Below are positions 1-8,540 of a stretch of 64,000 nucleotides of DNA, one piece after another. The notes below the pieces were generated by a model that saw only the letters and a program-made list of their open reading frames with translations, did no database searches and was not told where the DNA came from. Source of the DNA: SB11 sp965222995 (GTDB lineage Bacteria; Bacteroidota; Bacteroidia; UBA8524). Each line of letters starts with the position of its first letter. Position 1 is the first letter of the stretch. The translations under genes and the position numbers were made by a program. The stretch covers positions 2,542,001 to 2,606,000 of the forward strand of contig OZ244977.1 in assembly GCA_965222995.1 (NCBI GenBank), written 5' to 3'.

Positions 1-255
1 AATAGCTAGTAAAAAATCAAAGAAAAAACCGGCATAAGCCCACTCTTTAAGTGGTCTGCTTTTATTCGTCCAAATAACAACCATTCCTAATGTTTTAGCT
101 ATTGCTAAAATGTAAGTTAGATATGCAGGATATCCTAACTCTTCAAATAGTTTGCTTGTTTCTTCATTAGTAAAAATGTACATCCCGGCTGCCATTGTTG
201 CTGATAAAGACATTAACCCCGTACTTATCCAATAAATTAATTTAAATTTTTTCAT
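1..255 (-). CDS. DoxX-like membrane protein, truncated by the window edge
   Basis: An open frame runs from an ATG at 255 to the edge of the window, 85 codons without a stop, so the C-terminus is missing. The visible protein starts MKKFKLIYWISTGLMSLSA and carries hydrophobic helices at about residues 5-27, 43-60 and 70-85. The order of short polar turns (TNEETSKLFEELGYP, then a second helix, then a basic NKSRPLKEWAYAG turn) is typical of the four-helix DoxX-like family. That family is common in Bacteroidota, and its biochemical role is generally undefined. The gene is followed upstream by a Crp/Fnr-type regulator on the same strand. The family call is by pattern only. Confidence 0.6.
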   Translation of the reverse strand, partial: MKKFKLIYWISTGLMSLSATMAAGMYIFTNEETSKLFEELGYPAYLTYILAIAKTLGMVVIWTNKSRPLKEWAYAGFFFDFLLAI

Positions 256-334
256 GTCTTGCGTTCTATTTATTGCCGCAAAATTGCTATGCAAAGCATG
301 GCATTACATTAATATAGATTAAGAAATAAGTGCA

Positions 335-814
335 CTAGGTATTTTTTATCCTATCACTTTTTACTTTGCTAAGGGCTTCGGGTGTTATACCCAAATAAGA
401 GGCTATCATTTTTTGGGACACTCGCTGTACTATTTGTGGGTAGGTTTCTTCAAAATGCTCATAGCGCTCTATAGCTGTGGCACTCATTAGCATTATAATT
501 CTTTTCTGAAGTACAGCCAGTCTTCTAGTTAGTTTCTGAAAGGCTAAATCGGAATCAATATCAAACTTGTGGTCTCTCTCAAAAACCAGAAGTTCTGAAT
601 CTTCCAAGGCATCAATAAACAAGCTTGTAGGCTCATTAGGAAAGTGATTATCACCTATTGTCCAATCTTCAGGGGCAAACATATAAATATGCTCCTTACC
701 CTTATTATCTATAGAGTAACTGCGTAATAAACCAGATTTAACCATATAACCCTTGGTACTAAGCTCCCCGCTTCTTTGTAGAGTTTCTCCTTTTTTTACA
801 GTAATCTCTTTCAA
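335..814 (-). CDS. Crp/Fnr-family transcriptional regulator, short N-terminus
   Basis: The protein is 159 aa and contains a cyclic-nucleotide-binding-type beta-roll (about 1-95; the KKGETLQRSGELSTKGYMV and SGLLR motifs are typical) followed by a C-terminal helix that ends in SYLGITPEALSKVKS, the recognition helix of Bacteroidota Crp/Fnr proteins. Bacteroidota members are usually about 190 aa, so roughly 30 N-terminal residues are missing. The only start available is TTG at 814, because an in-frame TAA lies two codons upstream. A separate short frame beginning with ATG just upstream runs into a stop there. The gene may be a genuine short form starting at TTG, or a remnant with a lost N-terminus. 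No ligand can be inferred. Confidence 0.7.
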   Translation of the reverse strand: MKEITVKKGETLQRSGELSTKGYMVKSGLLRSYSIDNKGKEHIYMFAPEDWTIGDNHFPNEPTSLFIDALEDSELLVFERDHKFDIDSDLAFQKLTRRLAVLQKRIIMLMSATAIERYEHFEETYPQIVQRVSQKMIASYLGITPEALSKVKSDRIKNT

Positions 815-883
815 TACTTAGTAGCTATAATGCTCATAAGCAAAGTTAATACGCTTTATAAAACTACTGAAGATTTTGTAGGT

Positions 884-1990
884 TTAATCTTTGGGGTTAA
901 GCGTTAGTATAGCCAACTCACTATTGGTGCCCACACGCATTGGTGGTCCAAATGTACCTGTGCCCTGGCAAACGTATATTTGGGTTCCGTTATAGTTGTG
1001 CAACCCTCTGTTATATTCAAACATTAGTTTAGCAAAAAAAGTAGCTGGCCACATTTGCCCTGCATGGGTATGCCCTGCTAAATACAAATCTACTCCTGCT
1101 TGGTTAGCATATTTTATCCCACTGGGACCATGATGTAGCATAACAGTGGGGGCATTTGAATTGATGGGAAGCTTATTTAATGCACTTTGTACAGTTTCCC
1201 TGGCTGATGAAGCATGCATATCATTTGTATTGCTATCAGCAGCCATGTGGTTTAAACCTATAATTTGGAGTTCATTCCACTGCGTAATCTCATTACTCAA
1301 TACATTTACGCCTATGCTTTTTAAATAATCTTTTATTGCTTCAACACCTGTATACTGGTCGTGGTTACCTTCTATAAAAAATACGGGGGCATTAAGGTTT
1401 TTAAGCGGTTCCATACTTTCAGCCTTTAGCTGAATGGTGCTATCCAACAAATCTCCCGTAAAGAATACTACATCAACATTTTGCCTATTAATCTCATCAA
1501 CAATTTTTTGAAGGTTTTTTGCTCCACGAAAATGCCCTAAATGGGTATCTGTAAGGTGTGCTGCTTTAACAGGTTTTGTAAGCCCTTTAATAGCAATTGG
1601 TACTTGGGTTACTTTTAATAGTCTTGCATTTATAATTCCATATAGTGAAACTGCTACTGCTAGTGCAAATGCTATACTACCAAATATTGTAGGGCTAAGT
1701 GTTACAAATATTCCTACAATATCCAGTGCAATAAATGCCAGTATTAGGTATAGCAAAAACCCCATAGATATTGCTGCAAAACGAAATAAAAAACTGCCCG
1801 TTTTACTTGTAGCATTCACAAAGGCTATTACCCCAACCAAGCTAAATAAGGTGAACATGGCAACTTCAAAATAGAGAAAACCCGGTTCTATGCTAAAAGA
1901 CCATGCTATACTTTTAGCTAAGTAGATAACAATACCTGCCAATAGTCCAATAAAGAATAGTATTGGCAGATACCTTAATAAAGGCTTCAT
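884..1990 (-). CDS. Membrane-anchored metallophosphoesterase (YkuE-like)
   Basis: The 368-aa protein has four predicted membrane helices in the first 120 residues, then a calcineurin-type phosphoesterase domain. The metal-binding motifs are visible in order: DTHLGH, GDLLDS, EGNHDQ, LHHGP and AGHTHAGQ. Members of this class hydrolyse phosphoester bonds with a di-metal centre; some of the YkuE group act on lipid head groups, but the substrate here is unknown. The topology places the enzyme at the cytoplasmic membrane. Its start codon lies one base downstream of the stop codon of the reductase gene (the reductase coding region ends at 1992), so the two are probably co-transcribed. Confidence 0.85.
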   Translation of the reverse strand: MKPLLRYLPILFFIGLLAGIVIYLAKSIAWSFSIEPGFLYFEVAMFTLFSLVGVIAFVNATSKTGSFLFRFAAISMGFLLYLILAFIALDIVGIFVTLSPTIFGSIAFALAVAVSLYGIINARLLKVTQVPIAIKGLTKPVKAAHLTDTHLGHFRGAKNLQKIVDEINRQNVDVVFFTGDLLDSTIQLKAESMEPLKNLNAPVFFIEGNHDQYTGVEAIKDYLKSIGVNVLSNEITQWNELQIIGLNHMAADSNTNDMHASSARETVQSALNKLPINSNAPTVMLHHGPSGIKYANQAGVDLYLAGHTHAGQMWPATFFAKLMFEYNRGLHNYNGTQIYVCQGTGTFGPPMRVGTNSELAILTLNPKD

Positions 1991-1991
1991 T

Positions 1992-3059
1992 TTACTTAGC
2001 TGTTACTATTTTCTCTTCCACCAAAACTTGGAAGGCATCTTCCATGGTTTCTTGCAAAGGTTTGAAAGTCATTCCCAACTCATTTTTAATTTTTGAGTTA
2101 TCTGCCTTCCACTCTACATTTACATTGTTTTTAATAAATTTTCTGGTAAATAGTTTATTGGCCAAAGGCCCTATTAGCATTAATAACCACTTAGGTAATG
2201 CTTTTTTGGGTATTGGAAACTTATCTCCAAACTTGGGTAGTAAAGTTTCAGCCATTTCTAAAAAGTTGATATTGTGGGCTGATGTAATATAACGCCCTTG
2301 TGCATTTGGTGTAAATCCTGCTTTATAATGTGCTTCTGCTACATCACGTACATCTACCACACCCACTCCCATTTTGGGTACACCCATTTTCATAGTTCCA
2401 TCTCCCAATTGTTTTAGCACACTTATACTTTCTGATGTATTTGTTTGTGCATTAAGGGCAGGGCCCATTACAAAACTTGGATTTATGGTTAACAAATCCC
2501 ATTGCGATTGTCCTTTATTTATCTCCCAAGCCTTTTTCTCAGCCAATGTTTTTGAGTATGAGTAGGGCTGATAGTCAAGTGATGCTGTGGTATTCCAAAC
2601 TTCTTCGGTTAACATTTTCTCGGGTGTGTTTTTTATATCACTTGCATCCGTATAAATAGCTGCACAACTGCTGGTAAGTACCACCCTTTTTACCGATGGG
2701 GTTTTACTTGCCGTTTCTAATACATTGGCTGTTCCACTTACTGCGGGGTCAATAAGTTCTTTTTGTGGGTCTTTATAATCAGAAGTAAATGGTGAGGCAG
2801 TATGATAAACTAACTCACAGCCCTGCATAGCCTCAGTATAAGAACCCTCTTGCAATAAGTCTGATTTAAAGTATTTAATAGTCCCTTTAGTACTTGCAGC
2901 AACCTCGTTTAAGTGTGCTACTTTGCTTTTATTATCAGGGTTACGAACTGCTGCATGAACTGTGATGCCATCTTCTAATAATTTTTTTACTAACCAGCCT
3001 GCTACGTATCCTGTAGCTCCGGTTACCAATACGGGTTTTGTTTTGTCTATTTGTGTCAT
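1992..3059 (-). CDS. Extended SDR NAD(P)-dependent reductase
   Basis: The 355-aa protein begins with the Rossmann motif VLVTGATGYVAGWLVKKLL (GxxGxxG at about residues 14-20). It also has the downstream VYHTASPF and LTSSCAA strands and the catalytic YSYSKTLAEKKAW (YxxxK). These are the hallmarks of extended short-chain dehydrogenases of the dihydroflavonol-4-reductase or aldehyde/ketone reductase group, which are cytoplasmic and use NADPH. The substrate is unknown. The gene sits immediately downstream of a TetR-type regulator. A palindrome matching the one in front of that regulator lies 17 bases upstream of its start, so it is probably the regulator's target. Confidence 0.85.
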   Translation of the reverse strand: MTQIDKTKPVLVTGATGYVAGWLVKKLLEDGITVHAAVRNPDNKSKVAHLNEVAASTKGTIKYFKSDLLQEGSYTEAMQGCELVYHTASPFTSDYKDPQKELIDPAVSGTANVLETASKTPSVKRVVLTSSCAAIYTDASDIKNTPEKMLTEEVWNTTASLDYQPYSYSKTLAEKKAWEINKGQSQWDLLTINPSFVMGPALNAQTNTSESISVLKQLGDGTMKMGVPKMGVGVVDVRDVAEAHYKAGFTPNAQGRYITSAHNINFLEMAETLLPKFGDKFPIPKKALPKWLLMLIGPLANKLFTRKFIKNNVNVEWKADNSKIKNELGMTFKPLQETMEDAFQVLVEEKIVTAK

Positions 3060-3075
3060 AATTTTTTGAAATTAA

Positions 3076-3089
3076 TGAGTGATTACTCA
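3076..3089. promoter_or_regulatory. Probable TetR-family operator, copy 1
   Basis: The inverted repeat TGAGT-GATT-ACTCA lies between the TetR-type gene and the SDR gene start. Its core and spacer are identical to the longer palindrome at 3635-3654 in front of the regulator. Two matching palindromes flanking a TetR gene are the usual sign of autoregulation plus control of the neighbour. That interpretation is inference; the repeats are seen directly. Confidence 0.65.
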
Positions 3090-3110
3090 CTCACTTTTTT
3101 GATAAAATTT

Positions 3111-3632
3111 TTATACTTTGTATTTTGATTTTAGCAAATGAATGGTCGGTTTTATATCTTGCCCTTTATGTAAAAGTATCTGTGTAGCTGCCCCATTGAA
3201 AAATAACATTAACAACTCAGCTTCCTGCTCAGGGAAATCGTACCCAAGCTTTTGAAAGGCACTGACTAAGGCGGTTTTTAATGGCTCTGACACTGCATCA
3301 TCATAGCTACCCTGCTGCCACTTAAGCGCATATAAAAGTCTCCAGTAATTTTGCTCTTCTTCCTTTATAATCGCTGGTATTTCTATTGCTTTACGAATTA
3401 CTTCTTTGGGATTATTTTCAAAAATAATTGTAGCAAAATGCTTTTGTGCTTGCTGTGCCCCTAAATCTAAAATTGCTTTCAATAAACCTTCTTTATTGGT
3501 AAAATGGCGAAAAATAAGTCCCTCAGATACACCTGCCTGTTTGGCAATCATCCCTGTTGATACAGCATTATACCCTTCTTTAGCAAAAAGTTCTAAAGCT
3601 ACTTTTAAAATATTTTCTTGTTTCTCTGTCAT
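3111..3632 (-). CDS. TetR/AcrR-family transcriptional regulator
   Basis: The 173-aa protein has the N-terminal TetR helix-turn-helix at residues 1-50 (KEGYNAVSTGMIAKQAGVSE, then GLIFRHFTNKEGLL), followed by an all-helical ligand-binding and dimerisation region. The family represses nearby genes and releases DNA on binding a small molecule. The palindromes at 3635-3654 and 3076-3089 flank the gene, consistent with repression of itself and of the downstream SDR gene. The inducer is unknown. The start at 3632 places the helix-turn-helix at the normal position. Confidence 0.88.
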   Translation of the reverse strand: MTEKQENILKVALELFAKEGYNAVSTGMIAKQAGVSEGLIFRHFTNKEGLLKAILDLGAQQAQKHFATIIFENNPKEVIRKAIEIPAIIKEEEQNYWRLLYALKWQQGSYDDAVSEPLKTALVSAFQKLGYDFPEQEAELLMLFFNGAATQILLHKGQDIKPTIHLLKSKYKV

Positions 3633-3634
3633 AA

Positions 3635-3654
3635 AAGTGAGTGATTACTCACTT
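3635..3654. promoter_or_regulatory. Probable TetR-family operator, copy 2
   Basis: A perfect inverted repeat of 8-base arms (AAGTGAGT and ACTCACTT) is separated by GATT, only 2 bases upstream of the TetR start codon. The inner ten arm bases and the spacer recur at 3076-3089. Its position over the start region fits an autoregulatory operator. Confidence 0.75.
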
Positions 3655-3705
3655 ACAAATATAATACCATTTTTAATAAAGTCAAGAAAAAGTATAGCAT
3701 ATAAA

Positions 3706-3740
3706 TAAAAAAGACCTGAGAATATATTATTCTCAGGTCT
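3706..3740 (-). terminator. Rho-independent terminator
   Basis: A 13-bp perfect stem (3712-3724 with 3728-3740, three-base loop) is followed on the minus strand by a run of T. It lies just past the stop of the 126-aa secreted protein gene, whose transcript it would end. Confidence 0.8.
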
Positions 3741-3761
3741 CCGTGAAATTTTGTACTTATC

Positions 3762-4142
3762 CTAGTTTATAGCTACTTGATATTCTCCCCCTCCAATATC
3801 AAACAAAGCAAGTTGATAATGTGTACCATCACAAGCAACATAAGTTTGAAATGCGGATGCCAGGGTTAATGTGATTGTTTGGGTAACCGGTGGTGAACAA
3901 CTAGCATCTTCAAATGTAATAGTTACCTGCACCAAAGTATTAGGTGGGCAACCAACTATTGTGGTGTTAGAACTAGGTGTAAAGTTAATTACTTTAGTAC
4001 CGCAACTACTATGGCTATACTCAAAAAGTACCTCTCCACTAAGTGAAGTAGTGTTGTCTACAGTAATAAACTGAGCCGAAGCTTGGTTGGCGAATGCAAA
4101 AGCACCCAATAAGATGAAAAGTTTTAATGCTTTCATAATCAT
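3762..4142 (-). CDS. Small secreted protein of unknown function
   Basis: The 126-aa protein starts with a clear Sec signal peptide (KALKLFILLGAFAFANQASA, cleavage near residue 24). The mature part of about 100 aa is rich in Thr, Val and Ile with four Cys (SSCGT, VGCPP, ASCSP, ACDGT). It looks like a small disulfide-stabilised beta-sandwich. No T9SS sorting domain is present, so a periplasmic or Sec-exported location is likely. The start could be the second ATG (4136), which gives the same signal peptide. It is monocistronic, with a strong terminator directly downstream. I do not recognise the family. Confidence 0.65.
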   Translation of the reverse strand: MIMKALKLFILLGAFAFANQASAQFITVDNTTSLSGEVLFEYSHSSCGTKVINFTPSSNTTIVGCPPNTLVQVTITFEDASCSPPVTQTITLTLASAFQTYVACDGTHYQLALFDIGGGEYQVAIN

Positions 4143-4243
4143 GATAGTATTTTTAATTTATTTAATGCTCAATTATAGCATTACACTTTAAGAATAAAGT
4201 AAATTGCTTGTAATTTTATACAAAAACAAAAATTTAAATAGGC

Positions 4244-5734
4244 TTACTCATTATTTAGTAGTAGCACAGTTTCCTCTAATTCTTTGAAGCTTATTTCTGT
4301 TTTAACTTCCATGTAGTTAATTGGCCAACTTTGAATTATAGTCTCCACATCAAGTCCATATTTCTTTATAGCATCATACAAACCCTTTTGTCTATCTCCG
4401 GCGGCTTTGGTACTCCCTTTCTTTTTAATCCAAACCAAATCATCTTCAATAAGTAACTTATACTTTGGAAAATAATACACCAAGTAATCATCGGTATGTT
4501 TAGACATCCAACCGATATGAATAATGTGTATTTCAAACCCTAAGTCTGCTATTACTCTCTTTTCACCAACAGTTTCATAAATAAGCGGTTTATTGCTTTT
4601 CTGCAAAGCATCAGGTTGAAGGGTATGTTTAAAGGATGCCACTTGCTTTAAGTAGTCAATATTTGAAGAGTGTGTAAGTATTGTGGTTCCATTATTAATA
4701 AATGGCCTAACACCACCCAGGTAGTGAGGATGATGATGCCCAAAAACAAAATACTTTATGGGTTTATTGGGAGCAATTTTTTTAGCTTGTTCAATTATTA
4801 ACTCTCCATTTCTACTTTCCAAAGGGGCTTCAGCAACTACAAAAAAACTATCCAGTTCAACTACAAATACTCTGTCATCAGTATGCTTAAAATTTAAGAA
4901 ATGAATCCGTGGTTTATATGTAATATGCTCGATATCTATTGCAGCCTCATTCTTCTCACTCAACCTATAATCACCGGGGATTTTTGATAAAACACTATCT
5001 TGGATTGAGTTGGACACGGTTTCAATAACTGAAAGGGTATGCTGATTTACCCCCAGTTCACTCACCACCACTTTTGAGGGATATTTAATACCCTGTGTTG
5101 AAGTTTTATACTCGCTGTATTTTATCTTCTTTTTTACATCACCATACATTTCATGATGGTAGAGAATACTTATTTCATCAACAGTTTCTGTTTTAGGGTC
5201 GCATTTTATAGTAATAATCTTTTCATCAAAACTATATACTACTACCCCGCTTGTATTATTAAAATAAATCAGCGTTTTGTTGTATGAATTTCTGAGAAAA
5301 TCTTGAAGAACAAAAACCGGAGTATAAATACTTAAATAACTTAAAGGGTAACCCACTCTTTCATCCGCAGTTTTTACTCTAGGCTTGTTTCGCCCATAGG
5401 AATATTCTATTAGTGTCGTATCACAAAAGTATTTCATGCCGGTAAGCATCTTCCCATTGTAATCTAAACTATCTAATAAAAAAAACTTTTCGGAGTTAGC
5501 AGTAATATCAAACTGTCCCTTAGCATTATATGAATAGGTCTTCCAAGGCTTACGTGAGTGACCAAAAAGGGAATCAGTTTGGGTAAAACTGAAAAAAGTT
5601 GTCTGCTTTGGATTAAGGTTAGAAATTACTTTGCTTAAAAAGTTTTTTGTCGCAATTTCTGTTTTGGAATTTTGAGATAACACAGGTGTATACCACACCC
5701 CCACTACCCATAAGGTGAGTATATATTTTTTCAT
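4244..5734 (-). CDS. Secreted metallo-beta-lactamase-fold protein
   Basis: The 496-aa protein has a signal peptide (MKKYILTLWVVGVWYTPVLS) and an N-terminal beta-rich region to about residue 260. A metallo-beta-lactamase-fold hydrolase domain follows, seen in FVFGHHHPHYLGGVRPFI (metal ligand motif), HIGWMSKHTDD and LLIEDDLVW. In the fold the HxHx-type motif binds one or two zinc ions. Here the usual HxHxDH appears as HHHPHYLG, with Pro in place of Asp-like residues, so metal site geometry may be altered. The protein probably works in the periplasm. The substrate is unknown. It lies 70 bases downstream of the two-component regulator gene on the same strand and could be part of that transcript. 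Confidence 0.7.
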   Translation of the reverse strand: MKKYILTLWVVGVWYTPVLSQNSKTEIATKNFLSKVISNLNPKQTTFFSFTQTDSLFGHSRKPWKTYSYNAKGQFDITANSEKFFLLDSLDYNGKMLTGMKYFCDTTLIEYSYGRNKPRVKTADERVGYPLSYLSIYTPVFVLQDFLRNSYNKTLIYFNNTSGVVVYSFDEKIITIKCDPKTETVDEISILYHHEMYGDVKKKIKYSEYKTSTQGIKYPSKVVVSELGVNQHTLSVIETVSNSIQDSVLSKIPGDYRLSEKNEAAIDIEHITYKPRIHFLNFKHTDDRVFVVELDSFFVVAEAPLESRNGELIIEQAKKIAPNKPIKYFVFGHHHPHYLGGVRPFINNGTTILTHSSNIDYLKQVASFKHTLQPDALQKSNKPLIYETVGEKRVIADLGFEIHIIHIGWMSKHTDDYLVYYFPKYKLLIEDDLVWIKKKGSTKAAGDRQKGLYDAIKKYGLDVETIIQSWPINYMEVKTEISFKELEETVLLLNNE

Positions 5735-5804
5735 AGGCTAAGTTGTAAAATCTTATTTTTACAACCTATTGATTATCAACAACTATTCCATTTAGTAATA
5801 TTGC

Positions 5805-6497
5805 TTACAAAGGCTTTAAGTCGTCAATATCAATTACACCGTTTTGAATGGCAAACACTACTAAACCCGCTGTGTTTTTACACCCTGTTTTCTGGAGTAG
5901 GTTGTTGCGGTGCCCATCTACAGTTCTTGGGCTAATAAATAACTTTTCAGCAATTTCTTGTGTAGTATACTGGGCGCAAATTAAAACTAGTACCTCTTTT
6001 TCTTTTTTGGTAAGGTATAGCTTATCAAACGTACTCTTTACTTGTGTTTTTGTGCCGTGCAAAAGGTTTTCATTTATCAACTCCATTACAACCTTATCAT
6101 AATAGTATCCTTGGTGGTATACTTGATGTATGGCTTCTAAAAGTTCCTTGCGTTGGCAATCTTTTGCAAGGTATGCTACTACACCTGCATCAATCATATT
6201 TAAAATAAACGATTTGCTAAAGTAGCTACTCAATGCTATAATTTTAATCTCAGGATATTTTTTCTTAACTATCCGTGTACACTCTACCCCATTCATTTCT
6301 GGCATTTTCAAATCCATTAGAATTATATGGGGTAAATTGTTTTTAAACATTTGCAGCTTATACAGCAATGTTTTCCCGTTTTCAGCTTCAAATAAAAAAG
6401 TAATATCACTTTCCGTTTCAAGCAATCCCGTAACCCCTTCTCTAAAAAGGTTTTCATCATCAGCTATTGCTATTTTTATTTGCTCCTCACTCATCAT
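5805..6497 (-). CDS. NarL/LuxR-type response regulator
   Basis: The 230-aa protein has a receiver domain (residues about 6-125; acidic pocket IADDE, phospho-acceptor in IILMDLKMPEMNG, then SSYF and AKD positions). A LuxR-type helix-turn-helix follows (about 160-220; LTKKEKEVLVLI, then TTQEIAEKLFISPRTVDGHR). The start overlaps the upstream kinase gene by 11 bases, so the pair is translationally coupled. It would be phosphorylated by that kinase and bind DNA as a dimer. Its targets are unknown; the divergent plus-strand genes from 8541 onward are the nearest candidates. Confidence 0.92.
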   Translation of the reverse strand: MMSEEQIKIAIADDENLFREGVTGLLETESDITFLFEAENGKTLLYKLQMFKNNLPHIILMDLKMPEMNGVECTRIVKKKYPEIKIIALSSYFSKSFILNMIDAGVVAYLAKDCQRKELLEAIHQVYHQGYYYDKVVMELINENLLHGTKTQVKSTFDKLYLTKKEKEVLVLICAQYTTQEIAEKLFISPRTVDGHRNNLLQKTGCKNTAGLVVFAIQNGVIDIDDLKPL

Positions 6498-7287
6498 CGT
6501 TGTGCTTAGTTAATATTAAGACTCCAAAACCTTTTCCTTCTTCTGTCCTTATTTTCAAAACACCTTTCAGCATCTCAACCCTGTTTTCTATATTTTGCAT
6601 ACCCAAACCTTTCTTTGCATTATTACTATTATACCCTACCCCATCGTCTTGATAAGAGTAATATAAACCTTTGTTTGATGCGGTTATCTCAAACTTTATT
6701 TGTTTGGCTTTGCTGTGTTTAATGGTATTGTTTATTAACTCTTGCGTTACTCTAAAAATGTTCAGTTGCTGGTCATCATCTAATTTAGCATTACTCAACC
6801 CTATCTCATAGCTAACACTTATATCACTGGCAGCCCCAAGTTCATCAAACAGTTCTTTAAGTGCTGCTTCTAAACCAAACTTCTCTAGTACGGGCGGAAG
6901 TAGTTTATGTGCCAGTTGTCTTACGCTTTGTATGGTTTCTGTAGTAAGCTTTGCAGCAGAAGCACTTGCTGTTTCCTTTGCCTTATTATCATTTACTTCA
7001 AGCACCTTATTAATATTCATATAAATAATATTTAAGGTAGAACCTATATCATCATGCAAGTCTCTGGCAATGGTTCTTCGCTCTTCTTCTTGTGCCAGCA
7101 AGGTAGCATGCAACATTTCTGTTTTGTGCTTCAGTTCTAATGCATTTCTTTTAATTACCTCATTCAGTATCCGCTTTTTAGAGTAGGTATATATAAACAC
7201 TATAGTCAATGCCAAAAGCAAAGCCATTAGTATAAAAAATACAATGAGGCTTATTATGTTTTCGGGTGTCGATACAGCGTTTTCCAT
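6487..7287 (-). CDS. Sensor histidine kinase, NarX/LiaS-like (HisKA_3)
   Basis: The 266-aa kinase has one membrane helix (about 12-34), a short coiled segment, the HisKA_3 dimerisation and phospho-acceptor motif RTIARDLHDDIGSTLN (His at about 78), and a HATPase_c domain (N-box INNTIKHSKA; DDGVGY; GLGMQNIENRV). It has almost no extracellular sensor of its own. Its start overlaps the upstream seven-helix membrane protein gene by 34 bases, suggesting that the membrane protein supplies the sensing function. It acts with the overlapping LuxR-type regulator downstream. Confidence 0.9.
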   Translation of the reverse strand: MENAVSTPENIISLIVFFILMALLLALTIVFIYTYSKKRILNEVIKRNALELKHKTEMLHATLLAQEEERRTIARDLHDDIGSTLNIIYMNINKVLEVNDNKAKETASASAAKLTTETIQSVRQLAHKLLPPVLEKFGLEAALKELFDELGAASDISVSYEIGLSNAKLDDDQQLNIFRVTQELINNTIKHSKAKQIKFEITASNKGLYYSYQDDGVGYNSNNAKKGLGMQNIENRVEMLKGVLKIRTEEGKGFGVLILTKHNDDE

Positions 7288-7913
7288 GCGTCAACAAATA
7301 TCAGAAATACAAATACAATATGTAACACAACATTAATAACCCAAAGAATCATTTGCCCTTCAAAACCTTCAAGGTAATAATACTTTGAGAATAGAAATAT
7401 TACTGATGAACACGAGTAATATACAAGAACTGCAGCATTTATAAGTTGATACTTAGGCTTTACTTTACCTGTGAGCATTACTATGTAAAAAAGAACAGCA
7501 AAAGCAACAAAAAGTAAAGTAGAAATAAAGTAATAAATACCTCCTACCTTACTGGTTATTCCAGTCCACTCAGTAAGGTATTTCCAAAAAGAAAACAGAA
7601 GGAAAACCCCTGAGGCGAAAAAAATAACTTTATTAAACCTCCACTCTTTTAATGTCAGGTAATAAAACACGCTAAACCAAAGTATTTGTATAAAATATAA
7701 TAAATGAAAATACGGCGTATTGGGCATTGAAAGCTTTGCTAAGATTAATGACACCAATACAATGATAAAAGCCACAGCCTCAAAAAGGCTGAAAACCTTT
7801 AATACTAACGGTAGCCTTTTAATATGAATTAATAAGAATACCGTTAGCACAAAAAAAGCTATAATATCTACATAGGTTAATACCTGAAAAACCTCTGATA
7901 TTATCTCAATCAT
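7254..7913 (-). CDS. Seven-helix membrane protein coupled to a histidine kinase
   Basis: The 219-aa protein is almost entirely membrane helices: seven hydrophobic segments at about 12-30, 36-60, 67-88, 93-112, 125-147, 154-175 and 185-207, separated by short polar loops. I see no catalytic motif. It overlaps the kinase gene by 34 bases and is preceded by a 120-aa gene after a 10-base gap. The order points to a four-gene operon in which this protein may be the membrane sensor for the kinase. The function is inference from context. Confidence 0.7.
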   Translation of the reverse strand: MIEIISEVFQVLTYVDIIAFFVLTVFLLIHIKRLPLVLKVFSLFEAVAFIIVLVSLILAKLSMPNTPYFHLLYFIQILWFSVFYYLTLKEWRFNKVIFFASGVFLLFSFWKYLTEWTGITSKVGGIYYFISTLLFVAFAVLFYIVMLTGKVKPKYQLINAAVLVYYSCSSVIFLFSKYYYLEGFEGQMILWVINVVLHIVFVFLIFVDAWKTLYRHPKT

Positions 7914-7923
7914 TTACAAAGTA

Positions 7924-8286
7924 TTACCCTCTACCGGGAGGTTTGGGCTTTCTGCCGCTTGATAACGGACCAGTGCCGCAAACCGGCGGACAAGGCTGGG
8001 TTAAATCATAAATATACCATCCGGCCGAAGGGTTAATCATATCATTTCCTGCAGCATCAACCCCTACTAAAAGCATTTTATACTCACCACTAGGATTAAT
8101 GGCCATGTAGGTTCTTATATTTTCGCTCCCCTGCTCTTGAATAATTTGAATTACATCAACCATGGGCACTAAAAAGCCCTTAAGCTGAAATGGATCTCTT
8201 TCTTGACAGTTTGAAGTTCTCCAACGGTTTACCCAATCAATAGCATCGGATAAATCTACTGTGTTTACTGGTGTTGTTTTAGGCAT
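7924..8286 (-). CDS. Conserved-looking small protein of unknown function
   Basis: The 120-aa protein has no signal peptide or membrane segment. The first 95 residues look like one folded alpha/beta domain (VDLSDAIDWVNRWR, then GFLVPMVDVIQIIQEQG, then YKMLLVGVDAAGND), followed by a low-complexity tail rich in Pro, Gly and basic residues (SSGRKPKPPGRG). It is the first gene of the probable operon with the seven-helix protein, kinase and response regulator. It is divergent from the Asp-box propeller gene across 254 bases that must contain promoters for both. I do not recognise the family. Confidence 0.6.
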   Translation of the reverse strand: MPKTTPVNTVDLSDAIDWVNRWRTSNCQERDPFQLKGFLVPMVDVIQIIQEQGSENIRTYMAINPSGEYKMLLVGVDAAGNDMINPSAGWYIYDLTQPCPPVCGTGPLSSGRKPKPPGRG

Positions 8287-8540
8287 AATTGAAATAGTTT
8301 ATGTGATAGTTTATTTACCGCTCGAAATATAGCCCTTCTATAATCATTTGACAATTTTGAATACACTTTTTCGTTAAACTAAAAATTTGCTAACCATTTA
8401 AAAAACAGGTATTTCTACCTATATTTTAAATAGGGCATTAAAACCGATAATAAACTGAAACTATTCAACTTAGTTTGTATCTGCAATACGGATCAATTGC
8501 ATTACTTTTTAAATTTTAACTATCAAAAAAAACTAAAATT

